From: Campanula takesimana
Taxonomy: Eukaryota; Streptophyta; Magnoliopsida; Asterales; Campanulaceae
Length of the DNA stretch: 64,000 bases
Assembly (NCBI GenBank): GCA_026119855.1
Contig: JAOWBW010000379.1
Location: 331,301-395,300 of the forward strand
Reading direction: 5' to 3'
Shown: positions 33,077 to 43,663 of the stretch, piece by piece
How positions within the stretch are numbered: position 1 is the stretch's first letter
Layout: each line of letters opens with the position of its first letter
Position numbers and translations under genes: made by a program
Notes under the pieces: generated by a model
Databases searched by the model: none
Seen by the model: only the letters and a program-made list of their open reading frames with translations
Told to the model about the DNA's origin: nothing

Positions 33077-34064
33077 TGTTGGAAATTGGTTAGGAATATT
33101 GGTTTGACCAATATTTGACCAAGTTTCGTTATTGGTTCCATTTAATAAAAATGGAAATTAGTTGCAAATTAGTAATCTACATTCGGAGTAGATTAACGTG
33201 ATGTATTTATTTTCTCAAAACCAATTTCGGGTGAATGAGAAATTAATTGTTTAAAGTGTGCAATTAGTATGGGTTTTGGAAAGGTGGAAAGCCATTATCT
33301 CACATTGGTTGGAAAATGAAAAAGATAAGAGTATTTAATATAGTTCATCTAAGAAGGTTTCAATCAAGTGTGGACTTGGGCGGTAAATAGGTTAATTTTG
33401 GGCAAGCCCAAAATGGACCTATGACACGCGAAGCGGCGTGAAGGGCGCACTTTGCACTTCGCATCGGTCGCTAGGAGCTGTGGAGCTTAAATTTTTTGCT
33501 AAGGTGGGCTCGGTAGTGGATCAACCCGGGGTGGGCTTGGGCTTGCGGGTTGGGTCGAACAGGTGCTTCCAGAAGGTTCCTGGGCGGGTCGGAGGTGTTG
33601 GTTCGGCCCAGACGATCTCTGCCCTTCATCTTGTCCAGATCCGACGGCCAGAAATCCACCAACCACCATTTGTGACTATTCCCCAAAAGGCTCCTCACCT
33701 CTTCACAATCTATATAAAGGACCCCCTCCCCTCATTTCATTTCATCCAGCAATCATTGCATTCTCATATTCTCTCAGAGCATCCTAGCATTCTAGTGTTA
33801 GCATTTCAAGTCCTTAAAAGATCCCGAGTATCGATTAGTTCGCCCGATAGTTTCAGAAGTGTAGTGCTGCATATCTGAAGTTCCAGAAGTCGTTGTATCT
33901 TGGAGACAATTGCCAAAGTCCGTTAGCACAGTTATACGGGGCAATCTTGTCTTACGGAAAAAGAGTCAAACTCTTGCCTCGACTTATTTTGTGGAAATAA
34001 TTTTCCGTCCCCGTTTTATTTATTTTAAAGCCATATTTTCTAAATACACCCTCACCCTCCAACA
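33077..34064 (+). mobile_element. Solo LTR with target duplication
   Basis: It starts TGTTGGAAATTGG and ends CCCTCCAACA, inverted termini 988 bp apart. The 5-bp duplication ATAAT lies on both sides (33072-33076, 34065-34069), and no primer site or coding follows. This is the product of recombination between the two LTRs of one element. A TATA box at 33711-33718 gives the orientation. A GC-rich block with GCGAAG and CTTCGC arms lies at 33427-33463. Confidence 0.9.
33711..33718 (+). promoter_or_regulatory. TATA box of the solo LTR
   Basis: TATATAAA precedes GGACCCCCTCCCC. It could drive transcription to the right, away from the CAR gene. Confidence 0.55.
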
Positions 34065-34069
34065 ATAAT

Positions 34070-34824
34070 CACCCTAATTAAAATACGTGTTCAATTTACC
34101 CAATCACCCTAATTTCATTCAAAAATAAAAGAAAAATTCATAAAATGTTAGATAGGTTAACAATATGTTAGGAAAGTTAATGTACTGTTAGAAAATTTAA
34201 TGAAAACTAACTAAAATTAACTAAATGAATTCGAATTCTAGAGATGAGTACAACCAACCAAGAATTGTTAACTATACTCTTTGAAAAAATTGTGTTTGAC
34301 AACATGTCTGGGACGAGGTCGGGAGTGGGGCCGAATTCCAGAGAGGAGTGAGGGAAAAGGAGGGGAAGGGCGGTTGATGTGAGTGTGAAGGAGTTCATGC
34401 GAAAGGGATTTGGTGTTGAAGAGGAGGGACGGATTGATTGAGTATAATCCATGGTGGACCCACATAAGACTTCATGTGGATATCTTGTTAAGTCATGTTA
34501 GTTCTTTTAACTTTCTTAACATTAGTTAACTTTTCTTAAAAAAATTACTTTTTTAACATTTCTTTGATGAAATTTGAGTGTCCGGGCAAATCGAACACGT
34601 ATTTAAAGTAGAGTGGTTAAATCTGCTAAAAATAACAAGGATGGTTAAAAGCGAAACCTTCGTCAAAGTGAATAAAATTGTCGATTGGCCTTCTTTTAAA
34701 ATGTAAAATGGTGCAATTTTTAAATCAAATAATCACTCTGTTTCATAACAAAGTACCAATTTGCTATTGGAAACGGCAATTAGGGAAAGATGTTAGAAAA
34801 AGTGGGACCCAGAACCGCTCCACC
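34070..34824. other. Unassigned sequence
   Basis: AT-rich sequence between the solo LTR and the second dispersed repeat. Short open frames are without motifs. Nothing was recognised. Confidence 0.4.
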
Positions 34825-35004
34825 GAGTTAGCTCCACCCCTAAACCCAACGGCTCCGATCAAGGCCACATACACACACTTTTCATCTGTGCGGCTAGGAT
34901 TATTTCACTTTTTTGTGGGTCCCACCGAACTCGGCCACATCTACACCGTTGGGTGTAGCTAAAATGAGGTGGCTTCAATCTCCACCATTGGGTGGAGCTA
35001 ACTC
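34825..35004. repeat. Dispersed ~180-bp inverted-end repeat, copy 2
   Basis: GAGTTAGCTCCACC at the left is exactly complementary to GGTGGAGCTAACTC at the right. It is a close match to 26222-26400, including flanking CCGCTCCACC, so the true element may be slightly longer than the inverted ends. Confidence 0.72.
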
Positions 35005-35078
35005 TCCAGTGTACAGGTTCGAAATCCGAAAAAGTGTGGAGAAAAGAGAAAGTTGGGTAGTGAATAGTAAGTGGATAG

Positions 35079-36301
35079 TGTTGGTGTGTATGCCCTAGGC
35101 ACGTTATATGAACGATTAATGTTATCATTTGATTTATGCTTTAATAAAGATATTGTATGTTTGATTATTATATCTTTTTCATGTTTATTATAATAATCAA
35201 TGTCCCTGGTAATTATGATTAATTACTAATTTAAGTTTAATAGATAATCATATGATGATTATGTGTATGCGATACAATTAGACATATGGGTATTTGTTGG
35301 AGAACAAATACTGGACTAACCCCTATGAGATTTATGTCATGATCAAAATGTCATAATTAAGTCTCATATAGTTATATCACTTGAATCTTTAGACCTGAAG
35401 TTATTACAGTCTTCCACATGATGAACATTATGTTTTACATATTCAAACGTTACCCTTAACCGGGTAGCTATAAAGGATATGATTGGCATAATCGGAATCA
35501 TGTAGGGAAAGGTAATAAGACAAGAAGAGATTTGTTCCTTGTCAAGAGAGATGTCAAGCTTTGGCCACTCGATGAATGGCATTGATGAAATGCATGGGCA
35601 TGCTCAAATGAATTGATTGGATCAATGCCATTTGTATTATCAATACATTCGGGATCGAGAAAGCATTGAACAAGGTAAGTTGACCATTGACCATGGCTTA
35701 CGTTCAATAGACATCGTGTAACAAAGAGATTGTGTTATGTTCTATTTAGGAAACATTGAATTACCAAGTTATACTAATTGGGTAGTCATAATGGCTTGCT
35801 AGAGTCCGCTTATGACTTACGAGGTCAGAATGGATCGGACTCGTTGCCAACTTAGTATAATCTTATTGGGTCACACACGCAGAATTGATAATTAAAAGGA
35901 GCGAAAAACAAGGCAGAAAAGAGGAGGAGCCGTACGGCTCACTAGGAGCCGCACAGCTCCCTAGGCGCCGTACGGCGGCCTCCCCGCACTGCAGTTTATT
36001 TTAGACTTTTTCTTGTTGGATAAGAAATCCTAAACCCTAAAGGATCTTGGAGACCTATTGTATATAATGTCTACAGCCGGGGATTGCTCCCATAACATTG
36101 ATTTTAGAAATCACAAACTCTTTCTTGGAGAGAGAGAACACACATAATATACTAGGATTATTAGGTTTGATTATTCCCAATTATCAAACCATAATAATCA
36201 TAGGGAGAGATTGAAGAATCGTTCTTCACCAAGTTTTTCAATCCGAAGGACCTAGCTGTCAAGTTCAAGAATCGTTCTTGAATCCGTTCGAAGTGTGGAT
36301 C
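35079..36301 (+). repeat. 5' LTR of copia element G, left part
   Basis: It starts TGTTGGTGTGTATGCCCTAGG, a common type of copia LTR start, and runs to the insertion point of element B. The right part resumes at 54994. GC palindromes (GAGCCGTACGGCTC at 35927-35940, GCCGTACGGC at 35967-35976) precede a TATA box at 36061-36068. Confidence 0.82.
36061..36068 (+). promoter_or_regulatory. TATA box of the G LTR
   Basis: TATATAAT about 90 bp after a cluster of three GC palindromes. Confidence 0.5.
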
Positions 36302-37576
36302 TGTAGACACCCCGCCTTGGACCTCTCACCCCGATTGCATACAAAGTATTTTTATTTAACTTATTTTTGTTGATTTCTGTTACTTCGGTTAAGTTCCTAA
36401 CTGATTCCGTTAGTTTTGGACTAAACTGCATAACAGAATTAACTTTTAGGGTCATTCTGTCATTCTCTGCCGCGGGCGCTTCCGGAACTGTTAACGGGCT
36501 GCGCGCGCGTCCCGCCCCTAAAGCCGGACCCGCGCGCCTCCCATTATGGCAGTAACGGATTGCACCTTATTTCCCTCCCTTTTCTTATTTACAAACATCT
36601 TTTCTTGATCACAAAAACCATCTTTTTACATTCACATTCATCCCCCTTTTCTCATTAACTCCCAATCCCAAATTCTAAGCCTTTTCCTAAAAACTAATAT
36701 TTCTTTCATTTATTATTTGATTTCTTTTATTTCTTTTATTTTTCTTTTATTCATTTATCTTATTTGTGATTGGCCCATTCCATTTCACATGGATGACCAA
36801 TTTCCCTCCATCATTTCCCTCTCTTTTTACCTATAAAAACCATCATCTTCTACTTTAGAAAGGGACTCCAACCTTGATTCACCAACTACATTATACACAA
36901 ATTCTCCCAACAAGAGTTCTTAGTAACAAGACTCTACACAAATTGTTCTACAACAATTTCATTACAACAATAACACTTTCAAGTCAAGGTTCCAAGTCCT
37001 CTTTCTCAAGGTACAACTCCATTTTCTTCTTTTGTTTTCTTCTTCTTGGTGTATGCAATCCCCATTAATGGGACATGACCAACATGACTACTTCACATAT
37101 TGAAGTTAGTTAAGGTTATCTCCCTACATTTTAATCTTAACTTTAATTCACCATGTTAATTTCTCTTCATCTCTTAATGTAATTCTTTAACATTACTTGT
37201 TACATGTAATCTTTATCATTAAATAAATAAAACAATTCTATTTTATTTCCCCTTTATTTCCCCTTTTCTTCTCATCACAATTGTTAGCACATTTCTATTT
37301 AATTAATTGAAGGACATGTAAATATTAGAACACCAATAGTAGCAAGACCCGCGTAAGCGGGGCGGAGTGGGTGTTTAAGTGCTTCCCACTCCGTCACTTA
37401 ACCCCCGAACCCTTCTCTCCCGAATCTCTGGTTTTGTACATAAATTAGGCTATTTATAGGTTTTTCTTATGTTCCTTTAAAAACATAGGTGGCGACTCTA
37501 AACAACCTAAAACAAGTTAGACATCCTAGGATAATTCACCGCTCTAGCCAAGCTGTGGTTTTCCGGGGTATCTACA
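36302..37576 (+). repeat. 5' LTR of element B
   Basis: It begins TGTAGACACC and ends GGTATCTACA, 1275 bp. It is very similar to 53721-54988; differences seen include a few substitutions and indels of about 6-12 bp. It contains GCGCGC palindromes near 36500-36540, a TATA box, and GGTGGCGACTCTAAA at 37488-37502. Confidence 0.95.
36832..36839 (+). promoter_or_regulatory. TATA box of the B LTR
   Basis: TATAAAAA within CCTATAAAAACC. The second copy is at 54255-54262. Confidence 0.6.
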
Positions 37577-37595
37577 GCGGCGACTCTGCTGGGGA
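37577..37595 (+). promoter_or_regulatory. Primer-binding site of element B
   Basis: GCGGCGACTCTGCTGGGGA directly follows the LTR and aligns with the sites of D and E. Confidence 0.85.
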
Positions 37596-39192
37596 CAATT
37601 TAGAGGGTTAAACTTGCGTTTCTTACTTTTGGTGTTCTTTTATTTATTTTCTGGGCGTTCTGGTGTAAAAGGTGGGATGCGTGCGCTTTTGGCCTTCTTG
37701 GCCTAAGGCGCGCGCCTCCGACCCAATACACCAGAATCGCCCGCTTTGCATTATGTCCTTCAATTGCATGTTATTTTTGCTAACAATTCTTGTAGGGGAA
37801 AAGTACAATTTTTTAGGGTCAAGGCAATCCCTTGAACCCGTCAGTTTGCAGGTATGCCCAGAACCGGGCGCTATTGTCCAACAGTCTCAAATGCGCGCGC
37901 CTCCCGCTCTGTATCTCAAAAGCGCGCACATGCCGTTCTTTCCCAGAACGAAGAAGAATTAAAAAAAAAAAAAAAAAGGGGGGGGGGGACAGCCATAACA
38001 GCGCCAGTGTGTGTGCCTATGTACAGTGTGAGTTTTTTTTTTTTTTTACTTACCTAACTTATAAAAAAAAAAAAAAAAAAGAGGGCCATAACAGGCGCCT
38101 GTTTTAGTGTGTATTGTGTTTTGTCTTTTTTGACTCTTTGTGTTCTATTTCTTTTTGCTTCAAAAAAAAAAAAGGGGGTAAAGCTATTTTTATTCCATAC
38201 TTTTAGCTTTTCCAAAATTTGTTACAAGTAAATAAGAGGGAGTTACATTTTTATTTTGGGACAAAAACATTTGTACATATTTTTCTCCCTTCCTTTTGTC
38301 TTCCCAAAATCTTTTGACTTAAAAAAAAAAAAAAAAAATGGGGCTGGATTCAGAAATTACAGATTGGTCACTGAAGTTCCTGGAAATTACAGAATGGTCA
38401 CTGGACCCTTAAAACTGCAGAACAGTCACTGGATCTCAGAAAACTGCAGAACAGTCCTTGGGTTTCAGAAACTGCAGAACAGTCCCTGGGTTTAAGAACA
38501 GTGCAGAACAGTCCCTGGGTTTCAGGAAATTATAGTTTGATCCTCAGATTTCAGAAAGTTTCAGAACAGCCCCTGGAGTTCAGAAAATTGCAGTTTCGCC
38601 CTCTCCCTTCTTTGCTTTGACCGGTCATTGGTTGACTCGGAATTTGTAATAATTTAGGACCTTAATTCTCCTCCCTCCTCTCTTTACTTGCACATATTTG
38701 CTTTTCTTTACTTTTGAAAAAAAAAAAAAAAAACGTTTTGTCACATGTTAGACCTCACACTACATGCACATATTCTTATCAATTGCTCACTATCGAGTCG
38801 CACAATGTTCAACCCCAAACCCGTCGAGGCCCGTCCTAGAAAGTTTCAAGCTCCACCCGACCTTGGCTCTTTCGAAGCGGTAAACCTCAGCCCGTGGCGT
38901 AGTTCATGACTACATGCCGGGGGTGACCTTTGAGCCTCATATTCAAGCCGAGCACAAGCCACACAATTCTAGTCTAGGGTCTAACACTCCGTGACTCAAG
39001 TCGGTTTTCATGTACCGAGATTTCCCTAAACTAATGTCTTCAAATCATACATGCCAATTTGTTGCAATGGACGAAATAAAACTCCGTCCCCAAAAGTGGC
39101 TATCTTGGACGAAAATAAAAATCCATCCCCGCATGTATGATTTACTACATTAATTTAGATTAATCCCAACACATGTAGGTCTCACAAGCGTG
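37596..39192 (+). other. Leader of element B with homopolymer tracts and short repeats
   Basis: A runs of 12-18 bases lie near 37960, 38062, 38162, 38321 and 38718. At 38340-38600 a CAGAACAGTCCCTGGGTTTC-type unit of about 27-30 bp repeats around eight times. GCGCGC-containing motifs recur at 37706, 37893 and 37921. No ORF was recognised. Confidence 0.75.
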
Positions 39193-39253
39193 GTGGAATC
39201 CGATGAGTATATGGGACCGCGAGAAGGTCTATATACTAGTGTGACGATTCCAC
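39193..39253 (+). other. Leader hairpin of element B
   Basis: GTGGAATC pairs with GATTCCAC, and inside AGTATAT and GGGACC face GGTC and TATATACT around a short loop (GCGAGAA). D and E have the same fold with different bases and a longer loop. Confidence 0.6.
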
Positions 39254-39431
39254 TATTTTTTCTAAAAACCCCAAAAAGGACTCCGTCCTAACGACTTTGT
39301 AAATTAAAAAAAAAAGTCATTTTTTCTCTATGTGGTTGAGTCTTTTTTCCTTGTTTGTGGGTTTAATCATATTACTCAAAAGGTGTTTGTGGGGCCAACC
39401 TAAGATCAACCGTGTTCTTCCAATAGGTCCA

Positions 39432-40061
39432 ATGGCTTCCAACGGCAACAACAACAACGGTGGAAATGATTTCGTGTCCAACGAAGGGTTACTCAACATA
39501 ATGAAATCAATGGGGGAACAAATGGATAGGATTGTCGAGGATGCCCGCCGTAAAGACAATTTGTGGCAAGCTCGTTTCGATATCGACAAGAGGATTCACA
39601 AAGAAGAGGTTTCCGAACTCAAGGCCCGTCTTGATCATGAAAGAAGAATCCACAAGGAAGAGGTTTCCGAACTCAAAGCCCGTTTGCAAGAGCCCACCGA
39701 CAGCAAAGCAAAGTTCAATGATAAAGCATGCTCAAGTGGCCCGACCCTCAAAAGCTACAAAGGTACCACCAACAATCGAGTTTTCACTCCTCTCCTAGGA
39801 GTAACCCAAGCCGAGGCATTTGAAACTTTGGTGGCAAGTGGGAAGGTCAAGCCTTTGGAGGGGTACAAGCCGAAGACGATACCGAAGAATCATGCACATG
39901 GTGAATGGTGCGGCTACCACAAGCATAGTGGCCATACTACCGAAGGGTGCTTCCTTCTCCGAAACATCATCCAAGATTTGTTCGACAACGGCGAATTTAC
40001 TGTGGGTGAAGAGCAACCTTTAAAGAGTGCCAACATGCAAGAACTCATCAAAGAAGAATGA
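39432..40061 (+). CDS. Gag of element B
   Basis: The ATG at 39432 starts MASNGNNNNGG; an upstream in-frame extension to 39330 is less likely to be translated. The protein has 209 residues. A repeated block RIHKEEVSELKARL (twice, 18-residue spacing) predicts a coiled coil. It is followed by LLGVTQAEAFETLVASGKV and the Cys/His cluster CGYHKHSGHTTEGC with IIQDL, as in the A and D Gag proteins. It ends at a TGA. It lacks a classical gag core and is short, so it may be only the C-terminal half. It is the only intact retrotransposon ORF in B and could bind RNA or co-assemble with a partner's Gag. Confidence 0.75.
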   Translation: MASNGNNNNGGNDFVSNEGLLNIMKSMGEQMDRIVEDARRKDNLWQARFDIDKRIHKEEVSELKARLDHERRIHKEEVSELKARLQEPTDSKAKFNDKACSSGPTLKSYKGTTNNRVFTPLLGVTQAEAFETLVASGKVKPLEGYKPKTIPKNHAHGEWCGYHKHSGHTTEGCFLLRNIIQDLFDNGEFTVGEEQPLKSANMQELIKEE

Positions 40062-40535
40062 TTTGGTTTCGAAATGGGGCTTCTACAAGAAATCATGCCA
40101 CAAGGAGACTACAACGACAATGGGGACTACAACAACAATCTCCGTTTCTCTTTCTCTACCTAGTAATAGGAATTAAAAAAAAAAAAAAAGAGTCAAAGTC
40201 CTCTTAAGTGTGCATTAAGTTTTCTTTGTCCAATTAATGTGAAATTTTGAGTCAAGTCTCATCATCAAATAAAAGTCGTTCTTGTCCTCATACACTCTTC
40301 CAAGTTGTTCAATCTAATTCTTGGCAAAATGATGAAAAGATATCTAAACGAGTTTTGGAATGAAGGGCATCACTTGAACGCCTAGGGGCTAAACATTGTG
40401 ACGAAGGCAACATCATCAACGACGAAGACAAAGCCAAGACATCAAAGGTGAAGCAACAACCATGAAAAAAAAAAAATCAAGCAATGTTTCAAAGGGGGGG
40501 GGATTAAAAAAAAAAAAAAAAAAAAAAAAATGCTC

Positions 40536-40566
40536 GCTAGGTTGAACTCTTCAAATCAACCTAGGC
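40536..40566 (+). other. Hairpin in element B (variant of the GNRA-like hairpin)
   Basis: CTAGGTTGA pairs fully with TCAACCTAG. The inner GNRA-like helix of the other copies is replaced by a 10-12-base loop. Confidence 0.55.
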
Positions 40567-40711
40567 AAAAATTAGAGCACAAAAAAAAAAAAAAAAAATT
40601 CCCCTCAATCAAAGAAGTTCACATCAAGATCAACATCATTCCATCCACCAAAGGAAGACGAAGCTACACGACGAAGCAACAATTCCATCCCGAAGAATGG
40701 AGAATTCACAA

Positions 40712-40772
40712 GAACTACGGTGACCTGAGCCTCTTCACTGGAGGAACGTAGGCAACCTTCGGGTCCGGTCTC
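40712..40772 (+). other. Three-helix element, first copy in B
   Basis: CTACG/CGTAG enclose CCTC...GAGG, followed by ACC-TTCG-GGT. It lies about 650 bp after gag. Confidence 0.6.
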
Positions 40773-42289
40773 ATGCAAGAAAGAAAATATGTTTAGCCCT
40801 AGCGCGTTATGGTGATTGGCCTTCATCTCGAACTTGTCAAGACATCTTTGTACGATTCATTTGCCAATGAATTAATCACCAAAAAGATTGAACAACTTTC
40901 TTAGATTTGGAATCATTTCGCGCTCCTTGTCGAGTCTAGGGACTTCTATTCTTTCTGCGTACTCCCAATTTCTTGCAATCAAATTGGGGCTTTCCTTCTC
41001 TTCTCTCTTAATGACTTACTTGCCTTCGTGAGTCATTCAATTCAATAAAAAAAATACATGTCAATACTAGGGACACTTCCCTAGTCGAGTCAATGTCACT
41101 CATCTTTAGTGACAAAAGGTTTTCACCGCAAAATCACATGTCTCTCATCCTCAGCTAGAGTCAATGCACACTTCCTCATTAATCGAGTCAAAAATGAAGA
41201 CGCAAAAGAGATGCCCGCTAGATTGAAAACCCGAAAGGGCGGTCTAGGCAAAAAAACAGGGTGCGTCATAAAAAAAAAAATGAGAGAGTGAGAGAGAGAA
41301 GGGAAAGAGAAATGGAGATCCCCAGCCTCTAAAGAAGACAAGTTCTACATTGAATCTCCTCAGAAAGTCAATTCCCCACCGAGTCAACTTTGGGATTGCA
41401 AAAGGCTCGATAAGATATAGCACCATCAAAGGTTGTCTTGGGTTATCGGCATCATTCTCCAGCAGTGTGCATTTTTGGGTTCATGAAAAGAAGGCACGTG
41501 GTAACCAAGATCCATCCGAGAACAAGCCCATCATAAAAGGGCACGAGGTTGCACAAATAATCCCTAGCTAGTCAATTGGCTTGGGCAGCAAATAGCAACA
41601 ACATGTGTCTCAGTTTTCAAGGCTTCTTCAAGTATGTGCTTCTAAAGTACGCCGAAAGCCTCCCGAGAAATGGAGTAGCTCTTGCCATATCCTCTCATGT
41701 TTATTCCCTCACACGAGGACGAGTCACTCTTGCTTTGCTCAACAAATGGTGACGCTCTAGGGGCTATGTGACTCAAGAACAAGGGATTCTTCTGCTTCAT
41801 TTGGCAATCAATACGCCCTAGGGGCTATGCTCAAGAAAGATGTGTGAGACTATCCTAAAAGTCCCTCAAAAGGGATGTCAAAAAGCCCTCTTGTCATGTG
41901 TGCCCGTGCTCGTTCCCCAATCAAGGGTGGACCTTTCTCGCAATCAATGATGGCACTCTAGGGGCTACGGTCATGTCTTAAAGGCTCCCTCGGCAAAGAG
42001 CAATTAACTCCCCAGCAGTATCCCCAGCCAAGTCATGTGCAACATTGGAAGCTTCCTCAATCCGGCACCGAAGGTCTCAACGGGCTTCGCAATCTACAAT
42101 CTTTTGGGCTACGGCATTACATTAATTCAAGCAAAGGGCAGTATTAGGGCTTCGCGACTGACAGTCTTTTGGGCAACAATACTCGAGCAAGTGCAATGTG
42201 GAGTAGTCTTATGGCTCCATGAGAACAATCAAGATTCAAGGGTCTCTCAACACTTCAAGTCAAAGGCCTCTTGGTTTTAAATGAAGACT
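40773..42289 (+). other. Non-coding middle of element B
   Basis: No ORF with a known motif. CTAGGGGCTA-like sequences recur (41755, 41815, 41945; also 40385) and resemble the AGGGGCT core of the polypurine tract. A second GNRA-like hairpin is at 41218-41248. Confidence 0.5.
41218..41248 (+). other. GNRA-like hairpin, second in B
   Basis: CTAGA pairs with TCTAG around CCC-GAAA-GGG. Compared with 61876-61906 the outer pair changes from G-C to A-T on both sides. Confidence 0.6.
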
Positions 42290-42780
42290 CCGATGTTATG
42301 AACGAAGTTGATGATTTTTGTTAGAACTTTCAACGAGATCATGAAGAAAGCCTTAGAGAAAAGGAAAAAGATTCAATATGCTAAACTCTAATCAAAACAG
42401 GGTTATAGCGGGAAATGCCACGGCCAATCCCAATGTTTCTGCAATTCAGCACCCCCTTCTCCAAGATCAAAAGCACAAGGTGCAGCTCAGATAAAGTTGG
42501 GCCACAGCACTGGTTGCATCCAAAGATCCGTCATTAGTTCAACTCAAGAAGAGTCAAGCAAGCATACTCATTTGGGACTTTATCACACCAAAGACCTTAT
42601 CCTCCGCGACCTCGACGGCACCACAAGACATTACTACATCCTTTGACATAAGCCCTCAGCCGTTTGGGTATCGACCACAATGAGGCCATTCATCTCCCCA
42701 GTAAGAGCAAGAAGGAGATCTCTATCAAGAATTCTACCAAACGGTACATCCGCTCTCAATGCCGAGCCAATCACGAGATA
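42290..42780 (+). pseudogene. Degenerate gag-protease fragment in element B
   Basis: The sequence aligns by eye with 260-770 of element A: GATGTTATGAA, AACTCAAGAAGAGTCAAGC, CATTTGGGAC, then CCGTTTGGGTA followed by CACAATGAGGCCAT. The protease active-site stretch is scrambled and no frame is open. This shows that B descends from a coding Tat element. Confidence 0.65.
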
Positions 42781-43194
42781 ATTTGGGGCTTTACAATGAA
42801 AGGTCTTCACATCCCGCCATCTACAAGCCCACGACACTCGGGGCTTTGCAATCTCTCGAAGCTTGGCATCAACGATCTCCTCTTGGGGCTTGCTCACTAC
42901 AACAACAAAGGGCGATTTACTCAAGAGCTGATTTATCTTGGAGCTATGCAAGTCCCTCAAAATTTGGCATCAAAGGCATTCTAGGGACTTTACAATCAGC
43001 AACCCCTCATCTCGGCATCAAAAGCCTTTTGAAGCCCCATAATCGACAAATCTCTTGGGGCTAGACATCAATCCTCGTTGGGCACACCGGCGACAACAGA
43101 ATTCAAGCGAGGCAATCCGGACTTCGACTGAACATGACTTGATCTTGGGTTGGCTTCACAAGCACACAATGGTTAAAATGGTTCACCCACGAAC

Positions 43195-43226
<32 letters not shown>

Positions 43227-43379
43227 TTCCTCGCATGTGTGCATATTATTTCCTTTCTAATCTAAAAAAAAAAAAAAAAAAAAAGATTTTTCTTTTTCTT
43301 TTTCTCCTTCTATGTGCAAAAGTATGTGCTTTACTTTGCTTTGCTCCTAGCTTCTCCTCCAGCATTCTCCATCATACTT

Positions 43380-43440
43380 GAACTACGCTGGTCTGATTCT
43401 CTTAAAGAGATACGTAGGCAGCCTTTTGGCACGACCGACC
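43380..43440 (+). other. Three-helix element, second copy in B
   Basis: CTACG/CGTAG enclose TCTCT-TAA-AGAGA, followed by GCC-TTTT-GGC. All three helices differ from the first copy yet remain paired. Confidence 0.65.
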
Positions 43441-43663
43441 CATCATCCAGAGTACCATCTCGCCAACCCAACATCAAGGGCATTCTCTCATCAACATCTA
43501 AAGAATGGACATTCTCCATCAAAGCATCCTCCGCGGACATCAGGAATCCATCTCCACTCAAGCGGCAATGGTAAGTGAAGGTATGAATACATCCAATGTT
43601 GTCCTCAAAATCACACCGCACAAAAGATCACTCTCTACATTCTTACTTCTCTCCCATTGCAAG

